The notes under the pieces: generated by a model | Database searches by the model: none | The model's input: only the letters and a program-made list of their open reading frames with translations | Told to the model about the DNA's origin: nothing | Assembly (NCBI GenBank): GCA_964640955.1 | Contig: CAZXJI010000003.1 | Span: 124,001 to 188,000 of the forward strand | DNA from: CAXXOK01 sp964640955 | Lineage (GTDB): Bacteria > Bacillota > Clostridia > Christensenellales > Aristaeellaceae | Reading direction: 5' to 3' | DNA: 64,000 nt | Translations under genes and position numbers: made by a program | In this document: positions 59,303-64,000 of the stretch, piece after piece | Position numbering within the stretch: the stretch's first letter is position 1 | Layout of the letters: each line of letters starts with the position of its first letter

Positions 59303-59330
59303 AATATAGCAGTTTTCTTTGCATTGTCAA
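59303..59330 (-). promoter_or_regulatory. Sigma-A promoter of the TetR gene at 59253
   Basis: Minus strand: TTGACA (59330-59325), a 16-bp spacer and TATATT (59308-59303). Confidence 0.75.
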
Positions 59331-59609
59331 TAACGTATGGCAAATTCCCTGTCGGAACGGCGTTGTTCCGGGGTCCCGCCGGCATTTAACCGGGGTTTGT
59401 CCGGAACATTTCACACCGGTATCCGTTTTTGAACCAGGTTGACTGGATTTCATTATAATGCTATCATGCAAACGGTCATTGAAGAGCACCCTGTTCGGGA
59501 GGCGGTCATCGAAACCGTTATTTCCGCCGGATTCATTCGAAATGCTCGGCGGGGTTAAAGGAAGCGAATAGCTATCCGACATCTTGCGAATCATCGGAAT
59601 AGACGGGTT
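59331..59609. other. Intergenic region with a plus-strand promoter
   Basis: Holds the promoter at 59439-59467 and the leader of the small Cys-rich protein, with AAAGGAAG at 59558-59564. Inverted GC-rich segments around 59350-59405 could form a hairpin. Nothing else coding is convincing. Confidence 0.55.
59439..59467 (+). promoter_or_regulatory. Sigma-A promoter of the small Cys/His membrane protein
   Basis: TTGACT (59439-59444), a 17-bp spacer and TATCAT (59462-59467). Confidence 0.75.
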
Positions 59610-59888
59610 TTGGCAGCCATTCTCGCGCTCTTCCTGCTGGCTTTTGTCCTGACTGCCTGCGCCTATTCGATCGTCCATATTCATCATCATTGCACGGGTG
59701 ACGATTGCCCGATCTGCCACAATATACGGGCCTTGTGGGCGTTGCTGACGGACATCGCCAGGGTCGCCCTTCTTGTCGGCGTTATCTTCCTTGTTCATTT
59801 TTCTCTCATCAGCTTTTCCGGGTATCTCCCCGGATCGATTGTCGCCCGTCTGTCCCCCGTGCGTCTGTTCGACCGTATGAATGATTGA
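59610..59888 (+). CDS. Small membrane protein with HHH...CxGxxCPxC motif, possible metal binding
   Basis: About 92 residues from the TTG at 59610: a hydrophobic helix (residues 2-22), a short loop His-Ile-His-His-His-Cys-Thr-Gly-Asp-Asp-Cys-Pro-Ile-Cys near 23-37, a second helix near 48-70 and a polar tail. The Cys/His loop resembles small Firmicutes membrane proteins I associate with metal-homeostasis loci; this is recollection. The start is unclear: the frame is open back to 59559, and the best ribosome binding site (AAAGGAAG, 59558-59564) would fit a non-standard codon near 59574. The true N terminus may therefore be about a dozen residues longer. Confidence 0.6.
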   Translation: MAAILALFLLAFVLTACAYSIVHIHHHCTGDDCPICHNIRALWALLTDIARVALLVGVIFLVHFSLISFSGYLPGSIVARLSPVRLFDRMND

Positions 59889-60188
59889 GCGCGCGGCGTG
59901 GTTCGAATAGAATAAAAAAAACCTCGGTGAAAACGGCTATGGTTCTCGCCGGGCAAAGCAGCGCCTGTTGATACGGAAAGAATAATGTTGTTCGCGGTTA
60001 GTCTGCTTTAACCTTTCCTCCGACAGCGTGAAGAACCGGTCGCCCCTTAGGATTCCACGCTTGGATTCCAACGGCGAAGTACTCCGCCGGGCTTTTGCAG
60101 CGTTCCGCGCGCCCGCCTGTTTCATATGGCGCGTTTACGGCGTTTCGTTGCGCAGTTCCCTCTCCATTCCTGAATCGAGGTGTACGGC
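59889..60188. other. Long leader of the SH3-domain protein gene
   Basis: About 300 bases without a credible gene. It contains a dyad operator variant at 59997-60012 and a GAGG ribosome binding site near 60175. A core promoter close to the operator is not obvious (TTGATA at 59968 lacks a well-spaced -10). Confidence 0.5.
59997..60012. promoter_or_regulatory. GTTAG-N6-TTAAC operator variant before the SH3-protein operon
   Basis: GTTAG-tctgct-TTAAC, one mismatch from the consensus dyad and flanked by G and C. It precedes the operon running to 63613. Confidence 0.65.
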
Positions 60189-61217
60189 ATGAAAAAAACC
60201 TTCGCTTCCTTTGCAGCGCTGTTGATGGTATTCGCTTGTCTGGCCGGCATGGCGATCAGCGAAGAAGACGGTACGGATTCCTCTTCGCTTCTCACGGCGC
60301 AGGTGACGACGGAAAAAGGCTTTCTCAACCTGAGGAAAAGCCCGGAGGAAGGCGCGTCCGTTCTGGGCCATATTCCAAACGGCAGTATCGTGACGGTGCT
60401 TTCACAGGGCGACGTTTTTTGGGAAATCCAGTATGACGGCACGCAGGGGTACGCAATGTGCCGGTTCCTGACGCTGGTCGATGCTGCCGCCGTTACGCCG
60501 GCTTCCGACGAAACGCCTTCCGCTGCGGCCGCGCCGCCCGCAACCGGGGAGGCCCCATCGTCCCCGGTCGACGGAGCCTCTTGCGATCCTGCGGAATCCG
60601 TAGCGCAGGTAACCACCGGACAGGGGCCCCTCAACCTGAGGAAGAGCCCGCAGAGCAACGCGACGGTCCTGGAACGCATCCCCAACAGAAGTCTGGTCGC
60701 GGTTCTTTCGCAGGGGGAAGAATACTGGGAAGTTCAGTACGGCGATACGCAGGGTTATGCGATGTGTGCTTTCCTGACGATGACGGATTACACGCAGGAT
60801 GTGTTGAATTATCGCCTGCTGTATCGCGGCAACGCGGGGGACGACGTGCTGGCGCTCAAAAACCGCTTGTTGGAACTTGGCTACTACCGTTCCGGATCAA
60901 CGATGAACGACCAGTATAACGAGACCTGCGTGGAACGGCTGAAAATGTTCCAGGAGCAGAACGGCCTGAACGTAGACGGTATCGCCAGCGCTGCGGTACA
61001 GGCAACCCTGTTTTCGGATAGCGCCGCGGTAAACACCCAGGAGCTCCCCAAGCCAAAGACGAGCGGTTATGTCATTGCGTCGTCGTCCTCGTCTTCCTCT
61101 TCCGATCCCGGATCGGATGATTTCGATTGGAACCAGTGGATGCTGGAACACCCCGGCGTTTGTCCCTGTTGCATGGGCAAAGGATGCGCATGCTGCAACT
61201 GGACCGGGAAAATTTAA
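60189..61217 (+). CDS. Secreted protein with two SH3b domains, a peptidoglycan-binding domain and a Cys-rich tail
   Basis: A 342-residue exported protein. Its signal peptide (residues 1 to about 23, Lys-Lys then Phe/Ala/Leu core) has Cys17, but the surrounding residues are a poor lipobox. Two bacterial SH3 repeats follow (about 37-95 and 139-197), each with Leu-Asn-Leu-Arg-Lys-Ser-Pro and Gly-Tyr-Ala-Met-Cys. A PG_binding_1 domain (about 205-265), a Ser-rich linker and a C-terminal Cys-Pro-Cys-Cys...Gly-Cys-Ala-Cys-Cys cluster in the last 20 residues complete it. The cluster could bind metal at the cell surface. The start ATG 60189 is chosen over GTG 60180, which abuts the GAGG site. It leads an operon with the YcgR/YcgQ-like genes. 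Confidence 0.85.
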   Translation: MKKTFASFAALLMVFACLAGMAISEEDGTDSSSLLTAQVTTEKGFLNLRKSPEEGASVLGHIPNGSIVTVLSQGDVFWEIQYDGTQGYAMCRFLTLVDAAAVTPASDETPSAAAAPPATGEAPSSPVDGASCDPAESVAQVTTGQGPLNLRKSPQSNATVLERIPNRSLVAVLSQGEEYWEVQYGDTQGYAMCAFLTMTDYTQDVLNYRLLYRGNAGDDVLALKNRLLELGYYRSGSTMNDQYNETCVERLKMFQEQNGLNVDGIASAAVQATLFSDSAAVNTQELPKPKTSGYVIASSSSSSSSDPGSDDFDWNQWMLEHPGVCPCCMGKGCACCNWTGKI

Positions 61218-61247
61218 CCGATTCACCGTTCGAGAAAGAGGCCAAAC

Positions 61248-62846
61248 ATGTTCGAAAGAAAAATACCGGTCTATACCGTTTGCGGTATAAGCGCGGAGCA
61301 TTGTCTTGCGTTCCATCGGCGTTTTTGCAAGGCGAAGAACCCCTTATGGATTCGGTTTGGAAGCCGGTTTTCCCAAAACGAGACCCAGGCGGCCGACGTT
61401 TGCCGTTTTGACGCAGGTACGACCTCCGCCGCGGCCGGGCAACGGATATCGGCGCTGCTGGCGCAGGGAACCTACGACGCCGTTTGGATCGACTGGAACG
61501 GCGATCTCCCCGTCGACCGGCTGGTAGCGATGGCCGAACAGAAGGATTTCAAACGTCTGTGCGTCCTCCGCAGGATCCTCTATATTGGCGACCGTCAGAA
61601 CGTCCTGGACGGGATGAACGAATCCGCCTTTCGCGCGCTGATCGCGCAGTGCGATCTGCTGGTCGTTGAGCACGGCGACCGCCGCACGATTCGAGAGTTC
61701 CATCATCTCGTGGCCCCGCTGCAGCCGAACCTGCGTATTCTGTCGTCGGAAAACGCCGCCGGCGTCGCCAGAGCGCTGGAGAAACGGGATAGGCGCCGAA
61801 GCCTGCAATTCGTCCTGCTCGTCGCCGTCATCGCCGCGATCTTTGCAGGGCTCGGACGCTTGAACTACGCCGCTTCCGACACGATGGCAACGTTTCTGGG
61901 CACCTATTTGCAGGCGCTTCCGTTCCTGGCGCTGGGCATTCTTCTCTCCTCCGCCATTCAGGTATTCGTTCCCGCCGATACGCTGCAACGCATTTTCCCC
62001 AAAAAGCTGTTCACAGGGATGCTTTTCGGCGTATTAGGCGGGTTTATGCTGCCGATTTGCGATTGCGCGTCGATCCCCGTGTTCCGCAGCCTGGTGCGCA
62101 AAGGCGTGCCGTTGCCCGCGGCGGTTACGTTTATGATCGCCGCGCCGATCATCAATCCCGTGGTGATGCTCTCTACGTATTACGCGTACGGCGGGAGCAC
62201 GTCCATCATGCTGACGCGGATGGGTTTCGGCGTCGTGTGTTCCGTAATGGTCGGTCTGTGCTTTGCGATGGATAAAAAAAGCATTTTTCTTTCGGGGGCC
62301 GTAACGCCGGTTTGCTCCTGCTGCCAAGGCCATGCGCACGCCCATGCGGAGGAATGTGCTCCGGCCGATGCGGCCTGCGCGTGCGGGAGCGTCCCCATAC
62401 ACACGCACGGCAAGGAGAGCGTTTGGGAGAAGCTGCAGTCGTTGATCGCGCATTTTCAGACGGAGTTCTTCGAGGTGGTTCGCTTTCTGCTGTTCGGCAT
62501 CGGCGTATCCACCGTGCTGCAGCTGGCGATGGGAAGCCGGCTGATGAACATGCGCTTTTCAAACCTGGCCGTTTCCATGCTGATCATGATGGCGTTGGCC
62601 TTCTTCCTTTCCCTGTGCTCCTCCTCGGACGCCGTCGTGGGCAAAAACATGGGCGCCTCTTTGCCGATGGGCGCGGTGATGAGCTTCATGGTCTTCGGGC
62701 CGATGATCGACGTCAAAAACCTGATCCTGATGGGTTCGAGCTTTACGAAGGCCTTCATGCTTAAGCTGCTGATCGTAACGTTCACGGTGAGCTTTGTTAC
62801 GGTTTATCTGGTTTTCTCGCTGGGATTGGGGGCGATCCTGATATGA
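61248..62846 (+). CDS. YcgR-type permease (UPF0718/DUF318) fused to a P-loop-less CobW-like domain
   Basis: A 532-residue protein. Residues 1-180 align in layout with CobW/YciC GTPases (Val-Tyr-Thr-Val-Cys-Gly start; Ile-Asp-Trp-Asn-Gly; Leu-Leu-Val-Val-Glu), but the P-loop position reads Gly-Ile-Ser-Ala-Glu-His-Cys-Leu, so GTP binding should be lost. From about 187 there are eight helices of the permease family, with Pro-Ile-Cys-Asp-Cys-Ala-Ser near 270 and a cytoplasmic or external loop at about 352-390 rich in Cys and His (Cys-Ser-Cys-Cys, His-Ala-His-Ala-His, His-Thr-His). It overlaps the next gene by ATGA. Metal-related transport is likely; the substrate is not known. Confidence 0.82.
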   Translation: MFERKIPVYTVCGISAEHCLAFHRRFCKAKNPLWIRFGSRFSQNETQAADVCRFDAGTTSAAAGQRISALLAQGTYDAVWIDWNGDLPVDRLVAMAEQKDFKRLCVLRRILYIGDRQNVLDGMNESAFRALIAQCDLLVVEHGDRRTIREFHHLVAPLQPNLRILSSENAAGVARALEKRDRRRSLQFVLLVAVIAAIFAGLGRLNYAASDTMATFLGTYLQALPFLALGILLSSAIQVFVPADTLQRIFPKKLFTGMLFGVLGGFMLPICDCASIPVFRSLVRKGVPLPAAVTFMIAAPIINPVVMLSTYYAYGGSTSIMLTRMGFGVVCSVMVGLCFAMDKKSIFLSGAVTPVCSCCQGHAHAHAEECAPADAACACGSVPIHTHGKESVWEKLQSLIAHFQTEFFEVVRFLLFGIGVSTVLQLAMGSRLMNMRFSNLAVSMLIMMALAFFLSLCSSSDAVVGKNMGASLPMGAVMSFMVFGPMIDVKNLILMGSSFTKAFMLKLLIVTFTVSFVTVYLVFSLGLGAILI

Positions 62847-63613
62847 AGAGAGGCTTCAACGCCGCCCGGCTGGTGCAGGGTATCGGCACGGCTTTGACGG
62901 GTTTTGCGTTTTTATGGCTTGCGATGACCCGGTGCTATCAATACTACGTGACGCCGCGCACCTTGCCGTACCTGTATTTTGCCGCGGCGATGTTTTTGCT
63001 CACAGGCGCGTATAACTTTACGAAGCTTCACGAGGTAACGCACGTGCGGCGATATGCGCATCTGATCGTGTTGCTGATACCGCTCGTCCTGCTGGCCGCC
63101 TCCACAAAGGCGCAGGGCCTGTGGAACACTCCGTTTTTCCCCACGCCCGCCGAGAACGAGTTTAACGAACCGGCGCTGCTTGACGAAACGTATGCCATGC
63201 AGACTTCCGCTTACGCGGGCCATTTGATTCACGGCTACGACGGCAGAAACAAAACCATCACCATCATGGAAAACGAAACCTATTTATGGCTTGCCGAGAT
63301 CTATCACGACCCGACGCCTTTCCTCGGGTTTACGGTCCACACGATGGGGAAGGTGGTAACAAGCTCGGATTACCTTGCGGAGGGCTGTTTTTCGCCGATC
63401 CGGAAGCTGATGACCTGCTGCGTGGCGGATATGTTCTCCATCGGGTTCACCTGCCAATACGACCCGCGGGATTCGCTCACAGACGGAGAGTGGGTATCCG
63501 TTACCGGCGTGCTGACCCTGGTGGACATGGAGGAATACACGCAGCTGAGGATCCTCGTGGATACGGTAACCCCCTGTTCTCCGCCCGACGAACCCTACGT
63601 GTATTCTTACTGA
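62843..63613 (+). CDS. YcgQ-type (DUF1980/TIGR03943) putative permease subunit
   Basis: A 256-residue protein with about three helices in residues 12-95, then an extracytoplasmic domain containing Tyr-Ala-Gly-His-Leu-Ile near 130 and Met-Thr-Cys-Cys-Val-Ala-Asp-Met-Phe near 190, the conserved Cys pair of the family. It is coupled to the YcgR-like gene (ATGA), as is usual for this pair. The pair is often found with metal-homeostasis genes (family knowledge), consistent with the operator upstream of the operon. Confidence 0.85.
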   Translation: MKRGFNAARLVQGIGTALTGFAFLWLAMTRCYQYYVTPRTLPYLYFAAAMFLLTGAYNFTKLHEVTHVRRYAHLIVLLIPLVLLAASTKAQGLWNTPFFPTPAENEFNEPALLDETYAMQTSAYAGHLIHGYDGRNKTITIMENETYLWLAEIYHDPTPFLGFTVHTMGKVVTSSDYLAEGCFSPIRKLMTCCVADMFSIGFTCQYDPRDSLTDGEWVSVTGVLTLVDMEEYTQLRILVDTVTPCSPPDEPYVYSY

Positions 63614-63870
63614 AACGGCGGCGCGCGCTGCTTCCGAATTTCGCACATCAAGCGGAAGGCTGCGATGCCGGTTCGCCTGGCGGTTCGGATGCGAAAAAAG
63701 CAGGCTATTGGGGCGGGAGCGCATGTCCGGGCGGGCTTCCGCCCTCCCGCGGTGCAAACAATAAGGCGGATCGGCAACCGGCTTTTGAAAAGCGCGCCCG
63801 CGTCCCACCGCTTGTTTTGGGGTCGTTCACGCCGTGCCGCCCTCTCAAGATAAAAAAGTGATCGAACGTA

Positions 63871-63899
63871 TTGACAAACGAAAGAAATCTTGTTATGAT
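63871..63899 (+). promoter_or_regulatory. Sigma-A promoter reading out of the window
   Basis: TTGACA (63871-63876), a 17-bp spacer and TATGAT (63894-63899). Confidence 0.85.
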
Positions 63900-63906
63900 G
63901 CTCTCG

Positions 63907-63922
63907 GTTAGAGATAACTAAC
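63907..63922. promoter_or_regulatory. GTTAG-N6-CTAAC operator at the right-edge promoter
   Basis: GTTAG-agataa-CTAAC, flanked by G and C, begins eight bases after the -10 box. Another GTTAG half-site at 63989-63993 is cut by the window end, and base 64000 (C) is what a second dyad would require. Confidence 0.8.
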
Positions 63923-64000
63923 CTCCAGCTGGAGCCTATGGTTCCCTATGGAATGCCAAAGACGTCATTCCATTGATCACGGCCGTCTGTTAGCCCTGCC

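Larger units (their letters stand above)
63614..64000. other. Intergenic region ending in a regulated promoter for a gene beyond the window
   Basis: Bases 63614-63840 show no credible gene. A consensus promoter and dyad operator follow (63871-63922). The start of a leader then shows two self-complementary pieces: CTCCAGCTGGAG (63923-63934), and ATGGAATG (63948-63955) with CATTCCAT (63966-63973). No start codon with ribosome binding site is seen before base 64000. Confidence 0.65.

Noticed and set aside
59466..59558. 30-codon frame starting with ATG just before the small Cys-rich protein
   Set aside because: The ATG lies within the -10 box of the promoter, so it would not be transcribed, and it has no ribosome binding site.
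61958..62562. Minus-strand frames opposite the permease, with His/Arg-rich products
   Set aside because: They are antisense to transmembrane-coding DNA, and no start signal or motif is present.
63286..63861. 191-codon plus-strand frame overlapping the YcgQ-type gene and the intergenic region
   Set aside because: There is no ribosome binding site or motif, it begins inside a good gene in another frame, and its composition is shadow-like.
1..64000. CRISPR arrays, tRNA or rRNA genes, insertion sequences and prophage genes
   Set aside because: I looked for regularly spaced repeats, tRNA-like TTCGAxTC/CCA patterns, transposase motifs and phage structural genes, and saw none that held up.
63900..64000. 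Leader with two inverted repeats as a known riboswitch
   Set aside because: I could not match it to the conserved cores I know (fluoride, NiCo, yybP-ykoY, cobalamin), and the sequence is cut by the window edge.

Overview
The window is about 64 kb of high-GC bacterial DNA that looks like a chromosomal segment of an anaerobic Bacillota (Clostridia), probably a gut plant-glycan or mucin-sugar degrader. This placement is inferred from YesM/YesN-type two-component pairs beside CUT1 sugar transporters, an Etf-linked 2-hydroxyacid dehydrogenase of the LctBCD type, an ECF transporter with an apparent Trep_Strep-type S component, AGGAGG-type ribosome binding sites, TTG/GTG starts and consensus sigma-A promoters. 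I saw no rRNA, tRNA, CRISPR array, transposase, phage gene or replication origin.

The left 46 kb is sugar catabolism in blocks. 1-3338 encodes EtfB (5' end cut off), a ferredoxin-domain EtfA and a GlcD-type flavoprotein. 3504-12612 is a deoxysugar/ketose block: GH29 alpha-L-fucosidase, L-fucose isomerase and a LacI regulator face a divergent operon of class II ketose-bisphosphate-type aldolase, FGGY kinase, GatD-like dehydrogenase and aldo/keto reductase. 12841-23964 holds an (alpha/alpha)6-barrel glycosidase, a YesN/YesM pair, a CUT1 ABC importer and a GH127 beta-L-arabinofuranosidase. 24006-25256 is a glycerate 2-kinase on the minus strand. 25601-34183 is a DeoR-led operon resembling D-allose utilisation (tagatose/allulose-type 3-epimerase, RpiB-like isomerase, CUT2 importer, FGGY kinase), with a 3-hexulose-6-phosphate synthase and a 6-phospho-3-hexuloisomerase built in. 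34355-42556 (minus) is a galactoside block: CUT1 importer, GH36 alpha-galactosidase, DapA-family aldolase, Zn dehydrogenase and enolase-superfamily sugar-acid dehydratase, controlled from the right by a divergent YesM/YesN pair (42739-46061).

From about 46 kb to the right edge the character changes to what looks like metal or tetrapyrrole homeostasis. It contains a membrane-anchored methyltransferase, two TetR regulators, two exporter-fold ABC heterodimers whose ATPase sequences recall IrtAB/YbtPQ-type importers, an ECF transporter (S, T and a fused double ATPase), small Cys/His-rich membrane proteins, an SH3/peptidoglycan-binding lipobox-free secreted protein with a Cys-rich tail, and a YcgR/YcgQ-like permease pair. 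The YcgR homologue carries an N-terminal CobW-like domain that has lost its P-loop. These transcription units share a dyad, GTTAG-N6-CTAAC, found intact at seven places and in degenerate form at others, usually at or just downstream of a consensus promoter. The spacing recalls DtxR/MntR-family metal boxes, although two TetR proteins are encoded locally. This apparent regulon, including a 52-residue membrane peptide missed by length-limited ORF calling, is the most interesting part of the window.

All functional calls are from motif and family recognition by eye. No database search or folding calculation was run.
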